From the NCBI GenBank assembly GCA_025331445.1, contig JAIWNE010000075.1:62001-126000 (forward strand): DNA of 64,000 nucleotides. The letters run 5' to 3'. The DNA is from Blakeslea trispora. Lineage: Eukaryota > Mucoromycota > Mucoromycetes > Mucorales > Choanephoraceae. The translations under genes were made by a program, and so were the position numbers. Below are positions 12,018 to 25,800 of the stretch, piece by piece; position 1 is the stretch's first letter; every line of letters starts with the position of its first letter. The notes under the pieces were generated by a model. It was given only the letters and a program-made list of their open reading frames with translations, did no database searches and was not told where the DNA came from.

Positions 12018-12349
12018 GATATACAGTAAGAAAAGAAGAGAAAAATAAAATAAAATAAAAAATTATTCAAGGGTCGATTTTAAGAACAAAAAAAAAGGCA
12101 ATTGCCTTAAAAAGAAGGTGCATCGATCATGCCTTTTGAGCCAAAAGGTAAGAAACATAAGCTTTTCAATGGTTAGCAAGTAGATTTTGGGCTGATGGTT
12201 GGACTAAAGGCAGAATCAGATTGGAAGTTTAGGTAAAGGCTATCATTAGAAGATCCCAATACACGTCACTTTGCATTATTTTTGTCTGTACTTTTGTACG
12301 CATCTTTCTTTTTTTTTCTTGTCTTTATTTTTTTTTTGATATATAAACT
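12018..12349. promoter_or_regulatory. Shared divergent promoter region of MIX23 and CSN6
   Basis: Only 332 bp separate the two start codons, so both genes must be driven from here. The sequence has A-runs on the MIX23 side and a T-rich tract directly before the CSN6 ATG. No recognised factor site can be named with confidence. Confidence 0.5.
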
Positions 12350-13786
12350 ATGAGTAGCAGTGCTATGGATATTATAGAAGAAGCTCACTCGGGCACTTCA
12401 ATTGTACTAGATATTCAAAGCAGTTCGGGGCTTTCTATTTCAGTGTAATTATAGGGCTCATCATAGTCTACCGAGTCTAACTTGTTCGCCTAGTCATCCG
12501 CTTGTCTTGCTCAACATTTCAGATCACTATACACGCACAAAACTTCAAAACCCTTCTGTTGCAGAAAACGGTACACTTCAAAAGAAAAAAAGAAGAACCA
12601 ATTGAGCACAACTGACAGACTTTGACTTTATCTAAAAAAAAAATCTAAAAGGCAAACTTTATGGAGCATTGTTAGCTTCTCAGTCAGGTCGTGACATTGA
12701 TATCATCAACTCTTTTGAACTCTTGTCGATTGCACAGGACCAGCCTATTGAACTTGATAAATCATTTTTGCTCTATAAGCTCGAACAATGCAAGTATTTG
12801 TACAGATAGATTGGCAACATGTAACTTATTGTCACCATTCTAGTGAAACAAGTCTTTCCTCAGCTTGATTTTATGGGCTGGTACTCACTTGGATCAACAC
12901 CTACTGAAACAGATTTGAAACTACATGAACAAGCAAGTAAAAAAAAAAAAGAACATAAGAAAGAAAGGAAAGCACCTGTTTATTTATGGACAAACTAGTT
13001 TCTACAAATCAATGAGTCTGCTTTGTTTTTACAGTTAGATCCAAGTTCATTAGTGAATGATGTTGGTATTCGTGACTTTCCTGTCAATATCTATGAGTCC
13101 ATAGTCGACATTGTAAACGAACACACACGCCTTGCTTTTATCAAGGCAGCCTATCGAGTAGAGACAGGTGAAGCAGAGTGTATTGCTGTGGATCATGTAG
13201 CTAAGCCAAGTACATCAAGTGCAGATACAGGCCTTGGAAACACATGTAAATCATACAGACATAGATACACTAAGAAAGTACTTATGTTTATTTGTCTTAC
13301 AAGTAATTGCTCATTTGACAACACAGAGAAATGCAATTGCTATGTTGCATACTAGAATTCAATTTCTGTTACGCTATCTCCAGGATGCTCAATCAGGACA
13401 AATTCCAATGGATCATGATATCATTCGCCAAATCTCCAGTCTTTGTAGGCGATCTCCTATTCTTGAAAAGAAGGCCTTTGAGTCCCAATTTTCAACTGTA
13501 AGCAGAAAATAGAAATATTAGTATCTGCTCCCTGGTTAATATTTCTATATTGAATAGGAATACGATGATGTGCTTTTAGTGGCCTATCTTGCTACTATTA
13601 CTAAAGGGTTAAACACTGTGAATGATTTAGTCGACAAACTGAATTTGGTCAATGGTGGTCATAGCTCTAGTTCTAACAAGACAATGTCAATGAACAAGAA
13701 GGGAAGAGTAAGTAATCTCCTTTTGAATATATGATTATACTCTCTAAATACAATGTTTCTTTAAGCGTATACATGGTCGTCATTGA
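12350..13786 (+). CDS. CSN6: COP9 signalosome complex subunit 6
   Basis: MPN-domain subunit of the COP9 signalosome, the nuclear complex that removes NEDD8 from cullins. Exons are 12350-12444, 12494-12570, 12652-12789, 12844-12932, 12999-13245, 13304-13497, 13558-13707 and 13766-13786 (1011 nt, 336 residues). Conserved blocks: HPLVLLNISDHYTR, INSFELLS, EQLKQVFPQLDFMGWYS, FPVNIYESIVDI, NAIAMLHTRI and LVAYLATITKG. The MPN core has GWYSLG where active JAMM proteases have GWYHSH, so it is the catalytically dead MPN- type, as expected for CSN6. Two introns (12790-12843 and 12933-12998) start with GCAAGT rather than GT. The last exon codes for only six residues. Confidence 0.9.
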
Positions 13787-14264
13787 GCCAAGAGCTAGCA
13801 GGTTGTGATGAAATATCAGTAAGAACGGTACAATCAGACCTATGTGATTTCACTCTTTTTCTTCTTCTTCATGACTGATTAAAACAGAAAATAAAGTCTC
13901 TTTAGCCATGGACAGATACGAATAAATACCAACTTGACTTGACCATAGGCTGGCATTATATGCTCCCCTTTTTTACTTTTTAAGCAATAGATTCTTTTGA
14001 ACGGACCTATGAGCAAAAGCCAGTCAATTCCTTTCCTTACACTCATCTATATTGTTTATTGCAAAAGCTTGTCAAAATCATAAATGTGAAAAGACATGTA
14101 TTGCGACCAATCATGTTTTACTTTGGTTATTTATTAGGATTTCCTCAAAAAAAAAAAAAATGTCAAATGGTAAATGTTTGACTGTGTTATGGTATGAGTA
14201 GTTTGGTCTAAAGTATATAATAATGATGATGATAATGATGATCAATTGTCTATATAGCGCCATA
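13787..14264. other. 3' region between CSN6 and the amino acid permease
   Basis: A 478 bp convergent spacer. It contains an A-run near 14150 and a GAT/AAT-rich microsatellite-like patch near 14220-14242. No gene is visible. Confidence 0.6.
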
Positions 14265-15999
14265 TTATGCTCCTCTGATGACTCCAGAGATCGAAAAGAA
14301 CATGACAACAAAACCCCAGATGATAAGCAAGCCAGCTGCTATATCAAGCCACCAGAGAGGACGCAAAGATGAATCGGTAGATATATCAGGCTCAGCCATG
14401 GCATCTCCATCTACAGTAGACACATCATCATCTAACAGATAGCGGGAAGAAGAACTGATAGAGTTTGTCTCACATAAAAGAGGTGATTTCAGGTCAGTTT
14501 CATCAGGTGTAAGAATGGTGGAACCTGTGAGTGTGGGAAAGACACCGACAAAATTCTTGGGCATACCAGCCTGAGTGCTCGTGTTGATCATGGAAGCTGA
14601 TTCTAAATTTCGCAAATAAGTACCACGAGTGACTAGATAAGCAGCTGCAGGTAAGATATAAGCCAAGGTAGTAGCCGAAAATCCACCGACCAAGGAGTAG
14701 ACTACGCCCAATGATCGGACAGCAATTGCAAGACCCAGTATAATGCCGAAAAGAACAATTGTGACCATATAATGTTGCATGTCTGTTGGTTGCTTGTTGG
14801 CCGTCTCAAAACCGAGTGATTTCTGAATAGCCTCTCGAGTGGGAAAGATACCCATACTATAAAAAAAAAACAGATTAATCATTGTCATTCATTTTTCATA
14901 TTCAAAGCTACTTTACGGGATTGTCAGGATCATACTGATACTGAGTGCAAAACGACCTATGTTTACAACAGGATCATCACTAGCAAAATTCATAAACAAG
15001 TTGGATTGAACATTGGTACCGAAGCAGAGATAGCCAATGACAGCAAATGTCATTGATATAATCCAACTCATGCCTGTAGAGAGAATGGTGGTATGTCTCC
15101 AGCTGGTAATAGATTGATCTTCAAGTGTTAAATAATTGTTGAAAGCTACTTGATGGCATGTAAAAGCAAAGGCCATGATACCAAGTGCACCAAAAACGTC
15201 ATCGCCCACCCATTCGAGTGGAATGCTTTCTTTTGGAGCATAGGCAGGGGCACGAATGAGGATAGTAAGTAGAATGATAGGCAAACAAAGGACTGAAATA
15301 ATTGACCATCGGGCCAATGAGCCAATAGATCTAGGTATGTTTAAAGGCAAAATCTACAGATGACACATAAGCAAACTATTGACTTGAAGTGATTGAAATG
15401 TAGGGATTTTTTAAAAAATAGGGGAGAGAGGAATGGTTAGAAACTTACAAAGACAATGCCAACAAAAGCAAGAACAAAAGTTCGGTTGGCTAATATGCTA
15501 TATTGAGGAAGGTATCGTTCAAACAGCATAGGAAGACTATCTCCTAATACTTTTGAAAAAGTTGTTAGAGACAAACAATAACAAAACAAGCTACCCTGAT
15601 GAAAGAAGAATGCTTACAAATAAAGTAACTAACAGCAGCACCACCTGCTTGAACACAGATCATGAAATTTAAGAAATGGTAACCAGGTCGACCTAATAGG
15701 TATTCTACTAACAAGGCAAACTTATAAATCCCGACTCTCTGACCAGCAAGAATCAGCATATAAAGGCCGATCTGAGCTAGAGAAGCAACGATGATGGATG
15801 CAGCAATGCCTGTAAAGAATCCTGCACGAGCAATTGCAAATGGTAGGCCAATGATGCCTGCACCTACAGTTGCATTGACCAAATTGAAGGCAACTTCAAC
15901 TTTTGTGCGTGTTCCATATCCAGGACGATCTGATTGTAATAAATCTTGTTCTGCTTTCGATAATTGATGTTTTAATGGGACTGTCCCGTAATTTGACAT
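14265..15999 (-). CDS. Amino acid/auxin permease family transporter (SLC38/AVT-like)
   Basis: Multispanning amino acid transporter of the AAAP family, probably vacuolar or plasma membrane. Exons on the minus strand are 15618-15999, 15449-15549, 14917-15353 and 14265-14856 (1512 nt, 503 residues). Evidence: the first transmembrane signature NLVNATVGAGIIGLPFAIA, the ICVQAGGAAVSYFI helix, and AFTCHQVAFNNY with GYLCFG further on. About eleven hydrophobic segments can be counted. A hydrophilic loop of about 80 residues (Ser/Thr- and acid-rich, containing SSSRYLLDDD) precedes the last helix. Start: the inner ATG (MSNYGTVPLKH) was preferred over an in-frame upstream ATG at 16053, whose extension is a low-complexity translated T-rich leader. 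Substrate cannot be read from sequence. Confidence 0.88.
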
Positions 16000-18900
16000 G
16001 ATTTCTTTCAAAAGGAAAGAAAAAAAAAGAGAGAGAGAGATAAAGAAAAACAATAAAAAAAAAGAAAGAAAGAATTAGACATTATATAGGTAATTAAAAG
16101 ATTTTTTTTTGTGATAGGGACCAGTTGCCTTTTAAAGTATTAAAGGAAACCATAGACACGCATGATCTGCATTTAGTCATGAAAGAATTAAACTGCTTCC
16201 GTTATCAATTGGGTCAGGCTACAGAAAGGGTATTGGTCAGTTAGGGCTAAATTTTCAAACTCCAATGAATCCACTTAACCCTTTATTTTTTTAAGCCTAT
16301 CTAAACACACCATATCATTTTCTTGCTTGAAAATGCTCTTGATATTGAAACCTCATTTGTACAAGAAGATAGATTTAGAGTGCTAGATGTTGGCTATCAA
16401 AATATTCAGACATCTTTCATCATTCTGTCATTCTATCATTGGGAATTTGAGCACTGGTGAGCTTAGATCTGTTGACACAATCATTTGAATGCTTCAATTT
16501 ATTTTTCTTTTGGTATCTACCCAGCTATAGAGAGAGCAAAGGGGGGGGGGGAGTCAGATTGACCGGAATATAACCGTTGCCAATTTGACCTGTATTAACA
16601 AGTGAAGACACGTGAGCTTGAATGTTGTCCACTACAAATGATTTCTAAAAAAAAAATCAGAACTATTGTGCTCGTTATAGACTGCTAAAATAACTATTCA
16701 TTAAGTCTTGAGATGCATTAGTTTGGTTGCTCTCTTTTTTTTTTTCTTAAGAAGGTGCTAACTTTCTTTTTATAGCAGCACTTGTGAAATTAAAGGTATA
16801 ATGCGAAATGACTTGAAAAGAATGGACACCAATGACTATAGCTTGACTTTATGACTTGCGCTATTTCGATATTTGATTCTGTTTCCTTCCCCCCCAAGAA
16901 ATCGTAACCTTGTTTGCTTTTTCTTATGCCTCTAGGCACTCATAGCTTGACCTCAGGAGTTGAGGCTTCAAGTGTTTCAATACTTTTTGTTAGAACTAAA
17001 TGTAATTTTCCTATGTAGCAATAATACAAATGGTCAGATTTGCATAGCATGGCAAGTCATTGTCCTACAGCAGATATACAAAGCGTGTAGCAGGAATTTC
17101 CAAAAGGGGTAATAATATAAACGAATGAGCCTATCAAAAGTAAACAATGATCATCACAGATTCTGCGTATGCGGAGTATACTAATTGGTCCAGATTTTCT
17201 ATCTTTTTTGTTGTTCCTGAGAAAAAGGGACATTTGATTTTTTAATGGCAGCCAATCAAAATACACTCTTATGACTATCGGTTAGTTGGTTCCGCAAAAT
17301 AATGATTGCATTTTACGATACTTGTATGATGCCATCTGAAGTAACACACTTTATTATCGCTGGAATAAAGATTGTAAAAAATTGCATTTCTGTCCCTTTT
17401 TTTTTCGATAGGTTACAATTCAAATCATTTGTTTCAAATGGAAGCATTCATGCTTCATATACAAAGTGTTCTTTTAATAGGTTTCTTGAAAAGAAAAAGA
17501 ATGTCATTAAGACTGATGTAAATAGGTACTGTTGTTGAAAAAGGCCTTTCTTTTTTTTTTGTCAACAACCATTCTTCGCTAGACTCTAGTTATTCCGAGT
17601 GACACAGCAACTAACAAAGCTTATCTGCTCGTGTCACTGTATTGCTTATTGTGCTCTGGTTTCGGGTCAATAGATGCGATTCAATGACAACAAGCATGAA
17701 CAGTCTTTTCTTCTTGCCTTGTAGAAATTATATTAATTTCTCACATCATGGTTACTTTCACCTATATCAAGAAAAAAAAAAAGGGCTATCGAGATGCCCA
17801 TGTCCCCCCCCCTTTTTTTTAATGTCTATCGAATCGTAATCTGTAAAAGACACAAGAAAACCAGCTTCAATTGAAAAATGAAGACAAGACCAAAATAAAA
17901 ATAAAATAAAAACCGATACGTACTGAGAGGGGGGGTAAACTAACTGCGAGTTGCAAGGAATACTAGTTTCTGAGCTTTCATTTTGACTTGAAATGTTTGA
18001 AGATATAGTGAAAGAGTCAGTTGGGCTAACGTTTTGGATAAACATATTCGAGACTTGCCCAAAATACACGCACACCATCGGTAATAGATTTATCCTTGTT
18101 CTGTTCTAAGAGAGAAAAAAGGGGGGCACTGGTAATAAAGATATCAAAACCAGTATGGCTTGATTGTCTATAAAAATGCAGATCAATGACAAGAGTGCCT
18201 TTTGGTAGAGTTATGAACAGACATAGAAGTCAGTAAATAACGGTCAAGTAAAGAAATATGTTTCTATGTGGGTAAATCTCAGCTAACGTCTCTCTCTTCT
18301 TTTTTTTTTTAAACAACCAAGTCAGTGTTCAAAGCTATATGAAAATGAATATTCTCACAGCAAACCATTCAGTGTATTTTCAGCAACCCTTCGTCGCTTT
18401 TTGTGCAAAGTAGTATTCAACAAAAAAAAAAACCATTACAAGCCGTTTATAAAGACGATCAAGACGTTCCTTCTACCTACTTATCCCTATGCTTCTGAGC
18501 TTAAGCACTCGGTCCTTGTTGTGTATGGGATCTGCTGTAAAGAAAATTGATTAAACAGACAAGAACAAACTAGTCATATCATTGTCGCTCTATTTAAGAG
18601 TTGTTCGTATTCTTGCCAAATGCCACTCTTCTACTATATGCTCTTAAACTGAATGGCATTTTAGCGCTTGAAGCGATGATAAGCTCAAAGGATTGCATTT
18701 TTATATTATATACTCTCAAATCAAGCGACCCCCTGTATTCTTTCGCGCAAACATGTCCAGCAGATACACTCGTTAGTGCGTAAAGTGACTCAACACAAGA
18801 CAAAGAAGCAAGGACAAGAGGGGGGGATCAGATACTATAAATCTTGATCTCTGGTTACTGCCAAAGTACAAACATATTCACTATAGAGAAAGGAACTCCA

Positions 18901-19858
18901 CAAGTATATTCTATCTTTCAGTTCAGTAGCTAATAATGAGCATTACATTTTATCTCTTTAAGATTGAATGTTAGTTGAACTATAAAAGACCAAACAGTGC
19001 TTAAAGAAAAAAAGAGTTGGTTAGAATAAACATTTCATCATAATGCTCAATTGAGAGCAACAGATAAACCAAACACTATCCATCTCAGTTTAATCATGTC
19101 TACAGTCACAGTATATGTTTATGCAGCAAGAAATGTATCACTGCAACAAATTGGTTTTTGTGGGACAATACCTGAAAATCAAAATTTTATAATTCAATCA
19201 CAGTAAAAAAGTCCTTTTCTTCGTAGAACTTCCTTTGCCCTCTTACAAATGTCAATGATTTCATTACCTCTCCTTTCTTTTTTTTTTTATTGGATTTATT
19301 GCCGCGGAAAAACATAGAAAGTTAACAATCAAGAAGAGGCCCAAACGCTATACTGATCAATAGTATTCTAAAGAGCTTTCTTGTTCTCTAAAGAGCAGAC
19401 TTTCTATTGCTGCACATAATGACGAATGTCAATCTATTTGACGTCATACACATATATAGAAAATAGCAGTAGTAGCTAAAGTCATTTATGATTGTGGCAT
19501 TGCTCTTGGTTTTCTTGAATCGGAAGTGGGATACGAGACAGGGTCAACTGGGTTTGTGTGTGTGTGTGTGCGGAGGCTGAAAAGAAAAGAGAGTGTCTCA
19601 TTTAATTAAGAGGCGGATAAACAATGTAGTTCTTGCCAATCAACTGCTTTTATATCTGGATTTGATTATAAAAAAAAAAAGGGAGTTGAAAAAAAAAAAA
19701 GCTAAAAAAAAAAAAAGTATCCTGAATCCCCTCCTTTAGAAAAATAAAAAAAAATAAACTTTTCTTTTTGCCCATCTTTTTTTTTTTTTCTCTCTCTTAT
19801 ATATATAAATATTTTTTTCTGTGTAGTTTCTTATGTCTTTATAAAATACATGTAAATA
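16000..19858. other. Long gene-free region upstream of the histidine kinase
   Basis: 3.9 kb with no convincing gene. It shows many mononucleotide runs (A, T, G and C runs of 8-12), a TG repeat at 19555-19570, and a dense series of A- and T-runs from about 19670 to 19815 ending in a TATATATAAATA stretch near 19800. Its size and position suggest a large 5' regulatory region for the histidine kinase, the permease, or both. Short open stretches (for example minus 17767-18078 and minus 18594-18803) show no known motif. Confidence 0.5.
19555..19570. repeat. TG dinucleotide microsatellite
   Basis: Eight TG units in the upstream region of the histidine kinase gene. Confidence 0.9.
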
Positions 19859-22800
19859 ATGAATTTCTCAAACTGCAATAATTCAGTAGCAAGCACCACA
19901 ATAGCGGTGACTGGTTATCAATTTGAAGCACCCAAACTATTAGAGGGAGTGGATAATGTTGCAGTCGCTCATGGCTTCAGGTATACTTCTTTCCTTCAAA
20001 TCTTGATACAACCCTTTGTTAAGCATATCTGTATTAGAAACCGAGATAAACTTCCAGTCTTAGCCAAACTGTCACACCAACCATTAAGACTAGAAAGAGA
20101 GTATCATATTGTACAACGACTCTATAAACAGTCGTCTTCAGCTAGAAACATGCTCTGTAGACCCTTAGACAAGATAAAGTTAGCCGACAGTGAAACAATA
20201 GTGTTCATATACGAAGATGTAGAAAATGAGCTAGAGAAATGTCAGCCTTATAACAACACGCCCGAACTACACAATCAAGACGTTTCACATGAAGCCGTTC
20301 AGCCTTATGTGCCACTGAAAAAATTTCTCGACTTTGCTATTCAGTGTTGTAATTGCTTGGAAATGATCCATAAACATCAAAGTAAAGCTCGTGAGTTTGA
20401 AACATAGATTATTAGTAACTAAAAAACAAAAAACAATTACGTAGTTGTTCATGGTGAAATCAAATTGAATGCCTTTTTGTGGTCAGAAAATAAAAGTAGC
20501 TCAGTCAAAATATGGAATTTCGGCTCTAGCTCCAGCAGTGTCGAACAAAGCTTGACTTCAGAAGGCTGGAGAAAGACAGTGCATCGCAATGGGGCAAGCA
20601 ATTTCCTTCAGATGCTAATATACATGTCTCCCGAACAAACAGGAAGAACAACTTTCCAGCCTGATCATCGAACTGACTTGTATAGTCTTGGTATCACAAT
20701 GTGGATCCTTTTGACCCATACCTTACCGTTTGCACACAATAGCCCCATGGAGATTATACACAACGTACTCAATAAAAAACTCCCACTTGTTCATACAGTG
20801 TGTCTTGATATCCCAGTCATAATTTCAATGATTATTGAGAAATTGACAAACAAGGTATAGTCAAGAAAAAAAAAATTTATAGTTTTATACACACAATTCA
20901 TAACGATGATCTCATACATAGTCTCCAGACGAAAGATACACTAGTGCACATGGCCTGAGAGAGGACCTGAAAGAATGCTCAAGACAACTCAATCAGAACA
21001 ACACGATTGAACCCTTTCCTCTAGGAAAATACGATATTGCCAGTGTATTCACCTTACCCAACAATCCATGTTTTGGTAGAACAAGAGAACTCAGTTTGAT
21101 CAACAAGATCATTCGACGCACAGCTTATATGTGTGGATCGCATATCAGAAGGCGTCGTCTTAGTTCGAGTGGAGTTACGGCTGTGGCAGCGGCTGTCATG
21201 TCACCCCTCAAGCTGAGTACGAGTGAAGAAACATACAAGCGTACAGACAGAAGAGTTCATCACAACAGAAAGAGACACACAGAAATCATTGCTATCTACG
21301 GCAACACAGGTGTTGGCAAATCAACATTGATAAGAAACGTACAACAGTTTGCCAGAGATTATGGTTACATTGCAATTGCCAAGTTTGATAGACGACAGCC
21401 TACACCCTATGGTTGTATTTTACGATGCCTTTCTCTCTTTTTGAAGAACATCTTGGCTGAACCTACCCATGAAATCGAACGCTTTAGACGGATGCTAAAG
21501 GATCAATTAGGAGCAGAGACGATCTCACAACTCCCTACATTATTGGTGGATAATGTGCCTGAATTAGCATCATTTCTAGATCAGCCTTCCTTACAGAAAT
21601 TGCAAAGCGGCAGTTATTTGAATTCCTCAGGATGTGAATATGATATGGAAAGTGGTGAAATCAAAATGAGATTTCACTCAGCTTTTATCGAGATCTTTCA
21701 AGTCATGGTCAATTTCAAATTCGTCACATTGGTAAATTATTGTTTTCTGTTTTCTATACTCTTACTTACGTCATTCTATTAGTTTCTGGAAGATCTACAC
21801 CAAGCAGGTAAATAATGTCTTTAGCGGTGATTCAAATTTATACAAACTTTTTTATTTGTTTGTTTAGATGAAGCATCGATTGAACTGTTGGACTCGCTTG
21901 TTTCAGCTAGACTTGACTTTTTAGTCATTTTGTCTTATAGAGATACCAAAGTATCTAATTTGATTACAAAGTTGCTATGTAACGAAGATTCTGTTGTCAG
22001 CTATGTTAAAATAGAAAATCTCAATCAAACAGCTCTTATGGATCTTGTACGCTCAACGATGCACCGACTTGAAGAAGTAGATCTCGTCTTGCTAGCACCA
22101 CTTGTCGAGTTTATCTACAAGAGAACAAACGGAAACCCATTTTGTGCATGTCAGCTTTTGATGACTTTGGAAAAGAAAAATCTAATCTATTTCACTTGGG
22201 AAAAAAGACGCTGGGAGTACAACATTCAAGAAATAGACAAAGCACTCCTACTTGAGATCAGTAATACCAGCAAGGATGGTGATATGGATATCACCTTTCT
22301 TGTAAGACGATTAAAAGAACAACTGCCGCAGGACGGCAGACGGTTTCTCAAATGGGCTTCTTTCTTTGGGAATAGCTTCGATTTTGAAACAGTCCGAAAT
22401 TTGATGATCGAGAACGAAGATATAGATGACGAAGAAGGAGACTTGGATGACGAAGACTCAGACGATAACAATTCGCACGAAGATATGTCGACCTTATGCC
22501 AAAAACCTCATCAAAGAAGTGCTAGAAAACAGGATTGTATCAATGGTCTTCAAAGCACACTGCAACAAGGCTTCATTCAAGCTGGCAGTTATGACAACTT
22601 TCGCTTTACACATGATCGTTATTCTCAAGCAGCTACCATGCTCGTTCCTCATGAGAAAAAGGATGAATATCATTTTCGAATCGCCTCACATTTCATTACG
22701 AAAAACTATATTGATCGGTTTTGGGTAGCTGATCATGTGATCACAGCCATCCATCTTATTCAGCGAGAGACAGTGAAGGCGCCCTACCGAAGAGTTTTAC

Positions 22801-25800
22801 GACAGGCTGGTGACAAAGCATTTGACTCGGGAGCTCACAAGCTTGCTTTCGATTATTATACTGCAGCACACCATCTTTTAGCTCAGAACCCTTGGCGAGA
22901 TGGACCAGACTCACAGTATGTCGAGACATTGCATCTGTATACCCGATTAGCAGAGATTGGTTGGGTTACTGACCATGACAATACCAGAACTTACCTACAA
23001 GCGATATTCAAACATGCACAGTCACCCATCGATCGCGCAACAGCTTATAGAGTACAGCATCGTTATCGTTGGTCTCGAATGAAATGTAAGGAGAGTCCAT
23101 CTATCTTGTTGCAATGCTTATGCGAACTCGGGATGAATGATATCAAGATAAAGTTGTCTGAACAAGAGAGAGAAGAGCTTTATAACACAACACGTAAAGA
23201 GGTTTTGAAAGTTGGGATGGCCAATATCTTGAAACTTCCCATCTGTGAAGACCGGTTGATTCGTACACGATTTGCTATCATGGAGGAACTATGTCTCTGG
23301 GCTTATTATTCAAACGATATACAGAACATGATAGCCATAGGATCTCAGTTTGTGCTTAGAACACTAAAGAACGGCACCACTCCCTCAGCAGGTGTTGGAT
23401 TTGTGTTTTTTGGCATTTTGTCTATGCAACTCTTTAAAGCCTATACATTCGGCGAGCAAATTGGTGAAATCGGTGTTGCTCTTTGTAATAGCTATGGAGG
23501 CAATTCTGAGTCTGGTCGAGCTCGTTATTTATATGCTATCTTCCTGAGTTCTTGGAAGCGTCCCTTTCATCAGTCAATTCCTATCGCGCGTTTAGCGATG
23601 AAGCAGAGCTTGTTAGGGGGTGATCGTATCTATGCTACTTTTGCTCATCTCTATACAGTGGCGTCCAGTTTATTGACAGGCGAAAACATGAACGATTCAT
23701 TGAAAGAAGCAAAAAATTGTTTGGAAGAAACGGATAGCCTTGGAGAAACGGTTGGAACGTCCATCATGGCAAACACAGTAATTCGATTTATCTTGGCAGT
23801 GCAAGGCAAAACAAAGTTGACGGAAGATGCCATTTTTGATGATGATGAATTTCAAGAGAAAGCATTCATTCAAAAGACTCAAAGACTGCACACACCTGAT
23901 GCTGGTATCTACATGTATTATTACTATGCCCTGAAAACATGTCTCTTGTCTTTCTTTCATTTTGATTCAGCTGCTTATAAGTTAAGCTCTCAACATCTAG
24001 CCATGTCAGACTTACTTCCAGGACAACGCTATACACATCTGATGCTCTTTTACCGCTGCATCAGTATGATACGACTGATTAGCAACAACAAACTGGGGCA
24101 AAATCACTTGAAGCAAGTGGAACATACTCGTGAAAAATTAGAGGAATGGGCACGCCATGCTCACCCTGATAACCTTCAAATGTTTGTCACCTGTATTGAT
24201 GCTGAACTAGCCAGTCTAAACAAAGATCATTTGAAAGCTCAAAAGCTGTTTGATCTATCCATCAGACAAGCGCAGAAAGGAAAATGGCCAGTTGAAGTTG
24301 CTGTTATACACGAATTGGCTGGTGAATACTATCTCCAGCAAGATATGCTCACAGTTGCTTCTGCGCTGATTGAGAGAGCCATTACAAGTTTTCGCCAACT
24401 TGGCATCCTTGGCAAAGTACATCAACTAGAAAAGAGACATTCAGCACTTTTGAAAGAGCTGACCTGTCGTGGACAAGCCAAAGACATAAGTGTGCAGACT
24501 GATATCAATCCTACCACACCCAGGCCAGAATCAATCCATTATCTGAATGTTCCTGAACCTTATACACCCACTACTGCAGTCGATATCAATGGACAGCAGC
24601 AGAACAGTCCTGAGGAGACCTTGCTGACACTCGATGTAGTTGATTTGGCTTCCATCCTGAAGAGCTCTCAGGTCATCTCAAGCGAAATGAACTTTGAATT
24701 GTTGATGAAGCAAATGCTAGGCATCATTCTAGAAAATTCTGGAGCCGAGTCGGGAGTCATTGTTGTGAAGGAGAGCACGTCATTTTTGATCGTCGGTTGT
24801 GGATCACAAACAGATGGATGCGAAATCTATAATACTCCCAAGCAATTGTCAGAAGAAGCTGATTCGATCATTACACGAATTTCGCACTATGCTATCCATG
24901 CTCAAGAATCGCTCTTTATCGTCGATGTACAACAAGACTCTCGATTTTCAGACTGTACCACACAAGCTAAATCCTGCATTTGTACGCCCATCATTCACAA
25001 GTCAGCTATTGTTGGTTGTATCTATATTGAAGGTGCTGTTGGTTCCTTAACATCACGTCATGAAACTGTCTTGCGATTGTTGTCACAGCAAATCGGTATC
25101 TCTGTAACAAATGCACTTTTATTCAAAAGTATACAAAAGGTCACTTATGCCAACGTCAAGATGATTGAGAACCAAAAAGCGGCTCTTGAGGAAGCACGGA
25201 AGAGTAAAGAGGCAGCATTGCATGCAATGAAATTGAAGGCAGATTTCTTGGCCAATATGTCTCATGAATTGCGTACGCCCTTTTCGGGATTTTATGGTAT
25301 GATTTCTTTATTATCAGAAACCACGTTAGATGCTGAACAAAAGGACATTGTACATACTGCCAAGGAAAGTTGCGAGATGCTATTGAAGATCATTGGTAAG
25401 CAAATAGTCCATCTATAAAAAAAAAAAGTTATCATAAAGAGTGATTTAACATGTGTTGTAGATGATCTGCTAAACTTTTCCAAATTGGAAGCCGGCAAAG
25501 TGACACTTGATTTAGGTGCTGTGGCTGTAGAAGAAGTGATTGCTGATACCATTGAAATCCTAAGCTCATTAGCCGCACGAAAGGGACTTGAACTGGCTTA
25601 CATTGTAGACAATGATGTACCTGACACTGTCATGGCAGACTCTTCTCGCTTGCGTCAAATTCTAACCAACTTGCTTGGTAATGCCATCAAGTTTACACAT
25701 TTTGGCGGTGTAGTGATCAAATGCCATGTGGATAAAGAATACAGTGAAGACGAGAAATCTATTCGCTTGAGATTTGAAGTGATTGATACTGGCATTGGCA

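Noticed and set aside
17767..18078. 103-codon minus-strand open frame
   Set aside because: Contains G- and A-run translations and no domain; overlaps homopolymer tracts. Probably chance.
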